Source of the DNA: JAJECS01 sp965243625
GTDB taxonomy: Bacteria > Chloroflexota > UBA11872
NCBI GenBank assembly: GCA_965243625.1
Contig: CBDEVI010000002.1
Location: 310,001-374,000, forward strand
Reading direction: 5' to 3'
DNA length: 64,000 nt
This document shows positions 53,526 to 63,389 of the stretch, in pieces. The notes beneath the pieces are model-generated. The model searched no databases. It saw only the letters and a program-made list of their open reading frames with translations, and was not told where the DNA came from. Within the stretch, counting starts at the first letter, position 1; each line of letters opens with the position of its first letter. A program made the position numbers and the translations under genes.

Positions 53526-55048
53526 GGCTCGAGACCCGTCAGGCCGTAGATCAACCCCATGTCGAGGTGCTCCCGCACCAGCGATGCCAGCTTGTCGTAC
53601 TCGGCGTTCGGCTCGATGTCGTCATGGCCGGTCGGCAGGCCGAGCCCGCGCCGGGCGCCGGCGCACGCCAGAATCGAGCGCCGCACCTCGCGGTTGTGAA
53701 ACAGGCCGTGCAGATAGGTGCCCAGCGTCAGCCCCTCGGCATCCACCGCCCCATCCGCGAAGTCGACGCGCCGCCGGGACCGTTCCTCCACCACAAAGGG
53801 ACTCGAACCATCCACCGCTGTGGTCACCCCCATGTGGATTTCGTAGGCGGTGACTTGCGCGCCGCTGCACCGGCTCAGCAGCCCCTGGCTCCCGGCGACT
53901 CGCGCTTCGACCTGATGCGTCGCCTTGTCCCGTCGAAACGTCGTGGTGGCCGGCAGCAGCCCCAGCCCCTGCGTCTCGGCAACTCGGGATTCAACCGAGT
54001 CCGGGTCCAGGAGCCACTCGCCGAGCATCTGGTAGCCCGCGCAGATGCCGATCACCGGCGCCCCGCCGCGACGGGCCCTCGTGATGCGCTCGGCCAGGCC
54101 CCGCTCACGCAACCAGCCAAGATCGGCGACCGTGGTCTTGCTCCCGGGAATGACCACCAAGTCCGGCTCGCCGAACTCGCTCGCCCGCGCCACCAATCGC
54201 ACCCGCACGCCCGGCTCGTGACGCAACGGGTCGAAGTCGTCGAAATTGGCGATGTGCGGGAGCCGCATCACCGCAATGTCGATTGTTGCCTCGTCGTCAG
54301 TCGCCGGATCGGCCGCGAGGCCGACCGAATCCTCCTCCGGAATGTGAATGTCCGTGAAGTAGGGCACCACGCCCACCACCGGCGCGCCGGTTCGCTCCCT
54401 CAGGAACTCCAGGCCCGAGTCGAGCAGCGAGGGATCGCCGCGAAACTTGTTGATCACGTGCCCGCCGACGAGCGCCCGCTCCTCCGGCTCCAACAGCTCC
54501 ATCGTCCCGACAAGCTGGGCGAAGATCCCGCCGCGATCGATGTCGCCCACCAGCAGCACCGGCGCCTGGGCGTGGAGCGCGACCCGCATGTTGACGATGT
54601 CGTGCTGCTTGAGGTTGATTTCCGCGGGGCTCCCGGCGCCCTCGATCACCACAACGTCGAACTCTGCTCGCAGCCGATCGAGCGCCGCCGTCACCGTCGA
54701 CCACATCTCGGGCTTCAGCTGCTGGTACTCGCGGGCCGAGGCCGCGGCCTGCGGCCGGCCCAGCAGCACCACCTGGGAGCGGCGGTCGCCCTCCGGCTTG
54801 AGCAGGATGGGGTTCATGTCCACGCTCGGGGCCACCAGCGCCGCCGCGGCCTGCACTGCCTGCGAGCGGCCAATCTCGCCCCCATCGGGCGTGGCGTAGG
54901 AGTTCAGGGACATGTTCTGCGCCTTGAAGGGCGCAACCTGAAATCCGTCCTGGGCGAAGATGCGGCACAAGGCCGTCGCCACGACCGACTTGCCGGCATG
55001 CGACGACGTGCCTTGAACCATCAGAACTTTGGCGCGGCGGCTACCCAT
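53522..55048 (-). CDS. cobQ: Adenosylcobyric acid synthase (glutamine-hydrolysing)
   Basis: 508 aa from the ATG at 55046-55048, which overlaps cobD by 8 bp; the longer open frame is out of keeping with the family start (AKVLMVQGTSSHAGKSVVAT). N-terminal synthetase domain with that P-loop-like motif and FKAQNMSLNSYATPDGGEIG; C-terminal triad-type glutaminase with the nucleophile Cys in VIGICAGYQMLGEWLL. It amidates four carboxylates (b, d, e, g). Its partner for the a and c positions (CbiA/CobB) is not in the window. Confidence 0.95.
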   Translation of the reverse strand: MGSRRAKVLMVQGTSSHAGKSVVATALCRIFAQDGFQVAPFKAQNMSLNSYATPDGGEIGRSQAVQAAAALVAPSVDMNPILLKPEGDRRSQVVLLGRPQAAASAREYQQLKPEMWSTVTAALDRLRAEFDVVVIEGAGSPAEINLKQHDIVNMRVALHAQAPVLLVGDIDRGGIFAQLVGTMELLEPEERALVGGHVINKFRGDPSLLDSGLEFLRERTGAPVVGVVPYFTDIHIPEEDSVGLAADPATDDEATIDIAVMRLPHIANFDDFDPLRHEPGVRVRLVARASEFGEPDLVVIPGSKTTVADLGWLRERGLAERITRARRGGAPVIGICAGYQMLGEWLLDPDSVESRVAETQGLGLLPATTTFRRDKATHQVEARVAGSQGLLSRCSGAQVTAYEIHMGVTTAVDGSSPFVVEERSRRRVDFADGAVDAEGLTLGTYLHGLFHNREVRRSILACAGARRGLGLPTGHDDIEPNAEYDKLASLVREHLDMGLIYGLTGLEP

Positions 55049-56099
55049 GCGCCAGCACCTCCCGCAGCGCCGCCACGAGCCGAGCGCACTCCTCGGGTCG
55101 GCGCACGGCGATGCGAATGAAATCGCCCAGGCCAAACGACGTGCAGTCCCTCACCAGGATTCGCCGACGCAGCAGCGCGCGGCGTACGCCGGTCGCATTG
55201 CCCACTCGCACCAGCATGAAGTTGGCGGCCGAGGGAACCGCCGGCACGCCCACGGCGGCAAGCTGCGCCTCGAGGTAGGCCTTGGCTTCCGCAATGACTT
55301 CGCGAGCCGCGGCCACGTGCGCCTCGTCCGCGAGCGCGGCAAGACCCACCGCCTGCGCCACGCCATTCACGCTCCACGACGGCTGAAGCCGACGGGTGGC
55401 CGCAACGACCGCCGGCGGCGCCGCCATGTAGCCCAGGCGCACGCCGGTCAGCGCATGGTCCTTGGTCATCGAGCGCAACAGCGCCACGTTGCCGCATTGC
55501 AGCAGCGGCAGCGTGTCCCACCCCGCGTCCGCCAGCGGCACGTAGGAGGTGTCCAGCACCAGCAGCCCGTCCGGGCCCACGGCCACGCACAGCCGCTCCA
55601 CGGATTCACGATCCAGGTAGACCCCGGTGGGATTGTTCGGATTGCACAGAAACACCATCGGCGGACGCTTCGCCACGATAGTCTCGACCGCCGCGTCCAT
55701 GGACCACGCAAAACCGTCGGCTGCGGCAGCCCGCACAGACTCGATCTCTGCCCCGGCAAGTGCCGCCGCCGCTTGGTATTCCCCAAACGTCGGCGCGAAA
55801 ACCAGGCAGCGCGCGCCGGGCCGCAGATGCGCCCGTGCCAGCAGGTGGATCAGCTCCGTCGATCCGTTGCCAACCAGTAGCTGATCGACGCCGACGCCAA
55901 GTCTGTCGGCCAACGCCTCACGCAGGTCCAGGCAGTCGCGATCGGGATAGGCCGAGAGGTCCGCCTCGGCCGCGGCCTGCCGCACCCGAGGCGACGGTCC
56001 CAACGGATTGATGTTGGAGCTAAAGTCGAGCACCTGGTCACGCGTCAGGTTCGCGGCGCGCAACTCGGCGGTGTCGAATCCCCCGTGCACCGTGGACAT
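55041..56099 (-). CDS. cobD: L-threonine-O-3-phosphate decarboxylase
   Basis: 352 aa from the ATG at 56097-56099, whose product begins MSTVHGGFDT, typical of the family; an upstream extension runs into cbiB. Class I/II PLP aminotransferase fold: LDFSSNINPLGPSPRVRQAA, VGNGSTELIHLLARAHLRPG, FLCNPNNPTGVYLDRESVER, and the Schiff-base Lys in SMTKDHALTGVRLGYMAAPP. Family kin include histidinol-phosphate aminotransferase, but gene order with cbiB, cobQ and pduX identifies CobD, which gives (R)-1-amino-2-propanol phosphate. Confidence 0.9.
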   Translation of the reverse strand: MSTVHGGFDTAELRAANLTRDQVLDFSSNINPLGPSPRVRQAAAEADLSAYPDRDCLDLREALADRLGVGVDQLLVGNGSTELIHLLARAHLRPGARCLVFAPTFGEYQAAAALAGAEIESVRAAAADGFAWSMDAAVETIVAKRPPMVFLCNPNNPTGVYLDRESVERLCVAVGPDGLLVLDTSYVPLADAGWDTLPLLQCGNVALLRSMTKDHALTGVRLGYMAAPPAVVAATRRLQPSWSVNGVAQAVGLAALADEAHVAAAREVIAEAKAYLEAQLAAVGVPAVPSAANFMLVRVGNATGVRRALLRRRILVRDCTSFGLGDFIRIAVRRPEECARLVAALREVLAHG

Positions 56100-56118
56100 G
56101 TTGGGTGGCGGCGTCCAG

Positions 56119-57075
56119 TCAACCGGTGATCGCGTGGCGGGCGGCCAGCACGCCCAGCGAAACGACGACGGCAAGCGCCGCCGTCCGATTGACAATCGTC
56201 ACTGCGCGGCCGATGTCGGCAGACTCCGGGTCGCGGAACCCATCGCCCAATCGGTAGTGCCCCGGCTTCTCCAAGCAAACTCCCAGCAGCCCCGCCATCG
56301 CGCTCATGGTCAATCCCGCATTTGGGCTGGCCGTCGTGCCGCCATCGCGCCGCATTGTGCGCCAGGCGCGGCCCACTGGAAGGCGCGCCAGCCGACCACT
56401 CGCCAGCAGCAGCAATGCGCTCAATCGGGCGGGAATCAGATTCGTCAGGTCGTCCAGCCGAGCGGCGGCCTTGCCCAGGTACTCGGTCGTCCCGCGGTAG
56501 CCCACCATGCTGTCCATGGTGTTCAGCGCCCGATAGGCGATGGCGCCCGGCACGCCGAACAACGCGAATGCGATCCAGGGCCCCACGAAGCTGTCGGTGG
56601 AATTCTCTGCAACCGACTCGATTGCCGCCGCGGCCACCAGCGGCGGGGTAAGCCCGGCGGCATCGCGGCTGACCAGGCTGCGCAGGCTCTCCCGCGCGGC
56701 CTTCAGCCGACCTTCGACCAGCGCCTGCCTCGTCTGGTGCGCTGCCGCCGTCAACCCAGTCACCGCGAACGCCGTTCGCAGCACCACGGCCCCGACGATC
56801 AGGTACGCAAGCGGATGTATGGCGGCCAGCGCAGCCAAACCGAACCACGCAGCGGCGCCCGCACCGCCCACGACTGCGACCACCATGACGCAGCCATACG
56901 CAAAGGCGCCGACCGGCTGCTGCGGAGCGACTCGTCGCAGCGCCCCCGTGACCCTGCCGATCCAGACGACTGGGTGCCATGCGTTGGGCGGTTCCGGCAG
57001 CAGCAGGTCCAGCAACACGGCGGCCAAAAGGACCGCCGCGTCCCAGATCAAATTGTCCGGCCACGGTGAGAGCAT
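56119..57075 (-). CDS. cbiB: Adenosylcobinamide-phosphate synthase
   Basis: 318 aa membrane enzyme that attaches aminopropanol phosphate to adenosylcobyric acid. Conserved AVLLDLLLPEPPNAWHPVVW near the N-terminus, AIESVAENSTDSFVGPWIAF, AYRALNTMDSMVGYRGTTEY, and ASPNAGLTMSAMAGLLGVCL near the end. ATG start; first gene of the minus-strand arm. No B12 riboswitch could be found in the 160 bp before it. It is divergent from the RCC1-repeat gene. Confidence 0.95.
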   Translation of the reverse strand: MLSPWPDNLIWDAAVLLAAVLLDLLLPEPPNAWHPVVWIGRVTGALRRVAPQQPVGAFAYGCVMVVAVVGGAGAAAWFGLAALAAIHPLAYLIVGAVVLRTAFAVTGLTAAAHQTRQALVEGRLKAARESLRSLVSRDAAGLTPPLVAAAAIESVAENSTDSFVGPWIAFALFGVPGAIAYRALNTMDSMVGYRGTTEYLGKAAARLDDLTNLIPARLSALLLLASGRLARLPVGRAWRTMRRDGGTTASPNAGLTMSAMAGLLGVCLEKPGHYRLGDGFRDPESADIGRAVTIVNRTAALAVVVSLGVLAARHAITG

Positions 57076-57239
57076 GGTGCTGCGTCACTCTACGCTGGCG
57101 CCCGGGAAGCGGTTCGCGCTGCCGACGGTCGCTGCCTCGCCGGCAACGACATTTCCCGATGAACCCGTCGCAATTCCGAGCGCCGAGGGAACGATTCGCC
57201 CGCTGGCGGCGTAATCTCTTCCGAGGGAATCTCAAGATC

Positions 57240-60200
57240 ATGGGCCAAGACGGCATGCAGGCGCGCGACATCGCTCGTGGACGCCGCCGCTTGGCGTGGA
57301 TCGCTGCGCTCTTCGCGGTTGCCCTTGTCCTGGCCGTCGCTGAGGCGGCGACGCCCGCCTTCCGCCCGTCGGCAGCGGCGCTGGACTGCGAGGGCGTGGT
57401 CCTGGTCGACGGTTGCCTGTTCACCATCACGGGCGGCGACACCATCGATCCCAACGACGGCTTCGCCGTGACCAACGGCGGCGGCGTGCCGCTGTGGGAA
57501 TTCGTCCGCGACCGCGACCTCCAGGCTCTCGGCTATCCCATCAGCCAGCGCTGGGTCAGCGGCGCGTTCACCCTCCAGGCATTTCAGAAGGCCATCCTGC
57601 AGTGGGACCCCGGCAAGTCCCGTATGAACTACTACAACACCCTCGACGTGCTGGCGAACCGGTACCCCGAGGTCATGCTCCCGAACGTCCCGCCCCACCA
57701 GGTGCTCGACGCCGATCGCGGGGCCGACTTCGCCACCATCACCCGCAACCACCTGGCGCTGCTGGACCAGAACGCGGCGATCAAGGAGCGGTTTCTCGGC
57801 GAGCCCGACTGGCTGAATCTCTACGGCTTGCCGATTCGCTACGAGGAGCGGGAGGTCGACGGGAATCCCCAAGGCCTCCAGCTGCTGCGCGCCCAGCGCA
57901 CCGTCTTCCTGGTCTGGAACGTACCCGCGCCCGGGACCACGGTCGGCCGCGTAAACCTGCAGAACGTGCCGGACAAGGTCAAGCGGCTCAGCAACGTGAT
58001 CATTCCGGATGCGGCCAAGGCGCCGGTTGCGCGGCACGAGGTCGCGGGCCTGCCTGTCTTTACGCTCACGCCGCCGTCGCCTGGGAGCGCCCAGGCCACG
58101 GCGTCCGGCGCGCGATTCATTGCCATCAGCAGCGGCGACTACCACACCTGCGCGCTGCGGGCCGACGGCGAGCCCGTGTGTTGGGGCGTTCAGGACGGCG
58201 CCCAGCAGCCCGGCTTTGGGCAGGTTGGCTTCGGCCAGTCCGATCCGCCTGACGGTGAGCGGTTTGCGGCCATCGACGCCGGCGGACAGCACACCTGCGC
58301 CTTGCGCCAGGACGGGACCGCGGTCTGCTGGGGACGCGACAACTGGGGCCAGGCCTCGCCGCCTGACGGCGAACGCTTCGTGTCCGTCAGCAGCGGCGGC
58401 GCGCACACCTGCGGTCTCCGCGAAGACGGGACCGCGGTGTGCTGGGGAAGCGATCAATCCGGCGAGGCCACACCTCCGGAAGGCGAGCGTTTCACCGTCG
58501 TCAGCAGCGGCTCGGGCCACACGTGCGGGCTGCGCGCGGACGGCACTCCCGTTTGCTGGGGGCCCGAGCCGTACTGGGACGGCCACACGGGATGGGAGGC
58601 GCCTCCGGAGGTTCCGCTGCTCGTGGTGGACAGCGCCTATGGCTACACCTGCGGCATCGAGCTCGATGGCTCGCCGATCTGCTGGGGCGCTCGATCCGAT
58701 GTCGTCTATGGCGATCAGTATCCGCGCAGCTACCAGCGCCTCACCGACATCAGCGGACGCGCCAGCGCCGGACAGGGCGGCTGCGGCCTGTGGACCAACG
58801 GCACGGCAGTGTGCTGGGGCTGGGTCGATCCACCGCCGGAGCGCCAACAATTCACCGCCATCAGCAGCGGTCGGGAACACACCTGCGGCATTCGCCGCGA
58901 TGACGGGGCGCTGGTGTGCTGGGGCAGCGATGAATTTGGCCAGTCGTCGCCGCCCGGGGGCGAGCGTTTCCAGGGACCCGAGGAATTCCCATCCAAGCTG
59001 GCCAGCCCCGATGTTCCGCTGGAGTCGATCAGCAGCGGTGGCGTGCATGCCTGTGGCATCGACGCCGGCGGCACTGCCTGGTGCTGGGGCGACGATGGCT
59101 ACGGCCGGTCATCGCCCCCGCCCGGCGACAAGTTCTCCTCGCTCAGCAGCGGTTGGGCGCATACCTGCGGCGTGCGCCTGGACGGCAGCATCGCGTGCTG
59201 GGGCGAAGATGACTTCGGCCAGGCGGCGCCGCCCGCCGGCGGAGGATTCACCGCCGTCAGCAGCGGATCGAACCATACCTGCGCCCTGCGGGCCGACGGC
59301 GTCGTCGTCTGTTGGGGCAGCGACCGGGTCGATCAGACCTCGGTCCCCGAAGGCGAGCGATTCACCGCCATCAGCAGCGGCTGGTCTCACACGTGCGGCC
59401 TGCGAGCCGACGGCGCCGCCGTCTGCTGGGGCAGCGACCTGTTTGGCCGCGCCACTCCCCCGGCGGGTGAGACGTTCATGGCCATCAGCGGCGGCTGGGT
59501 GCACACCTGCGGGCTGCGGCCCGACGGCACGGCGGTGTGCTGGGGCGACGACGACGAGGGCCAGGCCTCGCCGCCCGCCGGCGAGCGATTCGTCGCCATC
59601 AGCGCCAACGCCTCCCACACCTGCGGCCTGCGAGCGGACGGCACGCCCATTTGCTGGGGAGCGATCCAATATTTCTTCGGCTACGCCCAGGACCCCGGCC
59701 AAGCGTCCCCGCCGCCCGGCGAACGCTTCGTCGCCATCAGCAGCGGCTTTCAATTCACCTGCGGACTCCGGCAGGACGGGTCTCACCGGTGCTGGCGCTT
59801 CGGCCCCGGCACGGAGATCTCCGAAGGCCTGAGCACCCGCGGCTTCGAGGCGGTCAGCGGTCAGGTGCTCACGTCGATCAGCAACGGCCATCGCTTCACC
59901 TGCGCGCTCGACGCCGCCGGCGCCCCCGTGTGCTGGGGCATGGACGACTACGGCCAGGCGTCGCCGCCGGCCAATGAGCGATTCGTGGCCCTCAGCAGCG
60001 GGGAGCGGCACGTCTGCGCCCTGCGGTCCAATGGCACGCCCGTTTGCTGGGGCGACCCGTCGAGCGGCCGAACGACGGCGCCATCCGGCGAGAGCCTCAC
60101 AGCTCTTAGCAGCGGCTTTGCGCACACGTGCGGCTTGCGGGCGGACGGAACGCCGGTCTGCTGGGGCTGGAACGGGCAGGGCCAGGCGTCGCCGCCGAGC

Positions 60201-63200
60201 GGTGAACGGCTGGTCGCCATCAGCAGCGGACACGTGCACACGTGCGGCCTGCGCGGGGACGGCGCGGCGGTTTGCTGGGGGGAGAACGACGACGGCCAGG
60301 CATCACCGCCGGAGGGCGCGAATTTCGCCGCGATCAGCAGCGGGGCCAACCACACCTGCGCCCTGAACGTCGATGGCAGCCCGTTTTGTTGGGGCGACGA
60401 GGACGACGCGGTTGCCCGCGCGCCGACCGTCGATCAATACCACTCGATCGACAGCACCGCCGGCTACGCCTGCGGCCTCCGGTCGGACGGCACGCTGGTG
60501 TGCTGGGGTAAGAATGCCTTGGGAGCCCCTCCCGGCGTGAAGCTCACGGCCATCAGCCTGGGATATGTGCACAACTGTGGCCTGCGCCAGGACGGCCGCC
60601 CGGTTTGCTGGGGCGATGGCTACGAGACCCCCGTGGCCTCGGCCGCGCGCTCGACCTACCAGATCATCAGCGAGCAGCGGGTTCTCGCGGTCAGCGGCGG
60701 CTACGGCCACAGCTGCGCCCTGCGCGAGGATGGCCGCCCGGTGTGCTGGTCGCTCAGGGGCGCCTACCCCAACCTGAGCGGCGAGCTCTCGGTGCCGTAT
60801 GGCGAGCAGTTCACCACGCTTGACAGCGGCGGCGGTCACACCTGCGCCCTGCGCGACGACGGCACGGCCGTGTGCTGGGGCTCCGACGAGGCCGGCAAGT
60901 CGACGCCGCCGGAAGGCGACCGCTTCACCGCGGTGAGCAGCGGGTTTTCGCACACGTGCGGCCTACGCCGGGACGGCGCCGCCGTCTGCTGGGGCAGCGA
61001 TGAGGACGGTCAGTCGTCGCCCCCGGAAGGCGAGCGATTCGTCGCCATCAGCAGCGGTCTGGGTCTCTACAAGGCGCATACGTGTGCCCTGCGCGAGGAC
61101 GGATCGGCCGTCTGCTGGGGCGCCAACGACCGGGACCAGGCTTCGCCGCCGCCCGACGAACGCTTCATGGCCATCGCCAGCGGCGCCCTGCACACTTGCG
61201 CGCTGCGTCTGGACGGCACGGCGGTCTGTTGGGGTTTCGATTGGGACCGCCAGGCCTCGCCGCCGGCGGGGCTCACCTTCACCGCCATCGCCAGCGGTCG
61301 CGCCCATACGTGCGCCATCCGCGCCGACGACCAGACGGCCGTCTGCTGGGGATCCAACCGCGACCACATCTACGACTACCAGGGCCAGGCCCGGCCACCC
61401 TACGGCGAGACTTTTTCCGCCATCAGCGCCGGCCAGGACCAGACGTGCGGCGTGCGCGCCGACGACTCGACCCTGATCTGCTGGGGCGAGGGACCGGGGC
61501 ATCGCTCCGGATATCCCAAGGAGAAGCCCTTCGACGACGTCAGCGGCGAATCGTTGGCGTCGATCAGCGCCGGCGACGGCCACATCTGCGGCCTGCGTGA
61601 CGATGGATTCGCCGTTTGCTGGGGTGACAACGAATTCGGTGAGGCCAATCCGCCGCCGGAGACGTACAGCGCCATCAGCGCCGGGGACGACCACACCTGT
61701 GCCCTGCGGGCGTCCGACGGGCAGGCCATCTGCTGGGGCAGCAATCGCACCCTGGATGGCAAGTTCGCCGGCTATCGCGATCAGGCGTTGGCGCCCTACG
61801 GCGTGTCATTCGTCGCCATCGCCAGCGGTGCCTTGCACACTTGCGCCCTCGAGGCCGATGGCCAGATCCACTGTTGGGGCGGGTGGTTCGACGACGCGGA
61901 GCCGCCGGCGGGCGAGCGATTCACGACCATCGCGAGCGGCGGCGAGAACACCTGCGCGCTGCGTCACGACGGCTCGGCGCTGTGCTGGAGCGATGGCTAT
62001 CGACTCTGGGAGTCGACGCCGGCGCACGAGCGCTTCGTGGCGATTGGCATGGGGCAGTCGCACGCGTGCGGCATCCGCGGCGACGGCTCGACGGTGTGCT
62101 GGGGCGGCTCCCGACGAGGCCAATCGATTGCGCCCGAGGATGAGCGTCTGGTCGCGGTGTCCGGCGGCCACTCCCACACCTGCGGGCTGCGGCCCGACGG
62201 CACGGCCGTGTGCTGGGGCATTAACTACGAGCCGTCGTATGGGGCCTGGTACGGCCAGGCCACGCCGCCAGACGGCATGCGGTTCGCGGCGATCAGCGCC
62301 ACGGCCCACTACACCTGCGGCCTGCGCCAGGACGGCTCACCCCACTGCTGGGGCGAGGGCTTTGACACCCCCGAACCGGCGCGCACGACCTATGCAGACA
62401 TCGCCAACGAGACCTTTGTGGCCATCAGCGCCGGCTCCGGGTACACGTGCGCCCTGCGTCCGGACGAAACTACGGTCTGCTGGGGGAATCAGCCACCGGA
62501 CCCGGAGGCGGCGGGAAGATGGGGCGACTACGGGCGCGAATGGCCGCCGGAGGGCGAGCGGTTCACCGCCATCAGCACCGGGACGTCGCACACCTGCGGC
62601 CTTCGAGCGGATGGCACGACGGTCTGCTGGGGAGACAACACCAACGCCAGGACGTTCCCCACCAGAGACGAGCGGTTCGTGGAGGTGAGCAGCGGAAGCA
62701 GTCATACGTGCGGTCGCCGCAGCGACGGAACCGTCGCATGCTGGGGCTGGGTGAGCCACGTGTCCGGAACGTTCATCGTTCCGCCGCCCGATTCCGCCGA
62801 GCGGTTCGCGGCAGTCGACTGCGGCACGTTCCACGTCTGCGCGCTGCGCCAGGATAGGACGCCGGTCTGCTGGGGCGACAACGAAGACGGCGAGGCGACG
62901 CCGCCCGCGGGCGAGCGGTTTGCCGCGATCAGTGGCGGCTCCAACCACACCTGCGCCCTCCGACTCGATGGCTCACCGGTCTGCTGGGGCAGCGACGAAT
63001 ACGCCAAGGCGTCGCCACCCGAGGGCGAACGCTTCACCGCGATCAGCAGCGGCTCCAGCCACACGTGTGCCCTGCGCGCGGACGGCGCCGCCATCTGCTG
63101 GGGCGCGGCGCTGGGCGACACCTACATTCTGTCTGGACGCACGTACGAAGTCGGCTTTGGCCAGTCGGCGCCGCCCCCGGACGAGCGCTTCACGTCCATC

Positions 63201-63284
63201 AGCAGCGGCTCCTCGCACACCTGCGGCCTGCGATTCGACGGAAGGGTCGTTTGCTGGGGCCAGGGGTACACGGAAGCCGGCTAG
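57240..63284 (+). CDS. Giant secreted RCC1-like repeat protein with 42 Cys-Trp-Gly motifs
   Basis: About 2014 aa. Start taken as ATG 57240 (57255 also possible); the open frame continues upstream through cbiB without support. Signal peptide in LAWIAALFAVALVLAVAEAA, then an N-terminal domain of about 230 residues (LQALGYPISQRWVSGAFTLQ and FQKAILQWDPGKSRMNYYNT) seen in surface proteins of marine and sponge Chloroflexota. From about residue 290 to the end, repeats of about 40 aa with consensus FxAISSGxxHTCGLRxDGTAVCWGxxxxGQAxPP. I count 42 CW motifs, one read as CWR and two as CWS. Each repeat has two Cys, likely disulfide-bonded outside the cell. RCC1 repeats make seven-bladed propellers, so about six propellers in series are expected. 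Ligand unknown. Confidence 0.9.
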   Translation: MGQDGMQARDIARGRRRLAWIAALFAVALVLAVAEAATPAFRPSAAALDCEGVVLVDGCLFTITGGDTIDPNDGFAVTNGGGVPLWEFVRDRDLQALGYPISQRWVSGAFTLQAFQKAILQWDPGKSRMNYYNTLDVLANRYPEVMLPNVPPHQVLDADRGADFATITRNHLALLDQNAAIKERFLGEPDWLNLYGLPIRYEEREVDGNPQGLQLLRAQRTVFLVWNVPAPGTTVGRVNLQNVPDKVKRLSNVIIPDAAKAPVARHEVAGLPVFTLTPPSPGSAQATASGARFIAISSGDYHTCALRADGEPVCWGVQDGAQQPGFGQVGFGQSDPPDGERFAAIDAGGQHTCALRQDGTAVCWGRDNWGQASPPDGERFVSVSSGGAHTCGLREDGTAVCWGSDQSGEATPPEGERFTVVSSGSGHTCGLRADGTPVCWGPEPYWDGHTGWEAPPEVPLLVVDSAYGYTCGIELDGSPICWGARSDVVYGDQYPRSYQRLTDISGRASAGQGGCGLWTNGTAVCWGWVDPPPERQQFTAISSGREHTCGIRRDDGALVCWGSDEFGQSSPPGGERFQGPEEFPSKLASPDVPLESISSGGVHACGIDAGGTAWCWGDDGYGRSSPPPGDKFSSLSSGWAHTCGVRLDGSIACWGEDDFGQAAPPAGGGFTAVSSGSNHTCALRADGVVVCWGSDRVDQTSVPEGERFTAISSGWSHTCGLRADGAAVCWGSDLFGRATPPAGETFMAISGGWVHTCGLRPDGTAVCWGDDDEGQASPPAGERFVAISANASHTCGLRADGTPICWGAIQYFFGYAQDPGQASPPPGERFVAISSGFQFTCGLRQDGSHRCWRFGPGTEISEGLSTRGFEAVSGQVLTSISNGHRFTCALDAAGAPVCWGMDDYGQASPPANERFVALSSGERHVCALRSNGTPVCWGDPSSGRTTAPSGESLTALSSGFAHTCGLRADGTPVCWGWNGQGQASPPSGERLVAISSGHVHTCGLRGDGAAVCWGENDDGQASPPEGANFAAISSGANHTCALNVDGSPFCWGDEDDAVARAPTVDQYHSIDSTAGYACGLRSDGTLVCWGKNALGAPPGVKLTAISLGYVHNCGLRQDGRPVCWGDGYETPVASAARSTYQIISEQRVLAVSGGYGHSCALREDGRPVCWSLRGAYPNLSGELSVPYGEQFTTLDSGGGHTCALRDDGTAVCWGSDEAGKSTPPEGDRFTAVSSGFSHTCGLRRDGAAVCWGSDEDGQSSPPEGERFVAISSGLGLYKAHTCALREDGSAVCWGANDRDQASPPPDERFMAIASGALHTCALRLDGTAVCWGFDWDRQASPPAGLTFTAIASGRAHTCAIRADDQTAVCWGSNRDHIYDYQGQARPPYGETFSAISAGQDQTCGVRADDSTLICWGEGPGHRSGYPKEKPFDDVSGESLASISAGDGHICGLRDDGFAVCWGDNEFGEANPPPETYSAISAGDDHTCALRASDGQAICWGSNRTLDGKFAGYRDQALAPYGVSFVAIASGALHTCALEADGQIHCWGGWFDDAEPPAGERFTTIASGGENTCALRHDGSALCWSDGYRLWESTPAHERFVAIGMGQSHACGIRGDGSTVCWGGSRRGQSIAPEDERLVAVSGGHSHTCGLRPDGTAVCWGINYEPSYGAWYGQATPPDGMRFAAISATAHYTCGLRQDGSPHCWGEGFDTPEPARTTYADIANETFVAISAGSGYTCALRPDETTVCWGNQPPDPEAAGRWGDYGREWPPEGERFTAISTGTSHTCGLRADGTTVCWGDNTNARTFPTRDERFVEVSSGSSHTCGRRSDGTVACWGWVSHVSGTFIVPPPDSAERFAAVDCGTFHVCALRQDRTPVCWGDNEDGEATPPAGERFAAISGGSNHTCALRLDGSPVCWGSDEYAKASPPEGERFTAISSGSSHTCALRADGAAICWGAALGDTYILSGRTYEVGFGQSAPPPDERFTSISSGSSHTCGLRFDGRVVCWGQGYTEAG

Positions 63285-63389
63285 GTGTTTCCGGCGTCCC
63301 GCCCGCATCTAATGCGATGCCCCTTACCATCGAAGGGCTCGCGCGACCGACTGGTTGCGCCTCTGGAAGCTTGAGCAAAACTCGCACCC

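Noticed and set aside
52979..55120. Long open frame (713 codons) on the + strand opposite pduX and cobQ
   Set aside because: It lies antisense to two overlapping genes with full family motifs; the translation is Arg/Pro/His-rich and matches nothing. It is a GC-driven shadow.
57090..59048. Long minus-strand open frame opposite the RCC1-repeat gene
   Set aside because: Its apparent repeats are the complement of the RCC1 repeats. It has no start signals, and the sense strand has a signal peptide and Cys pattern.
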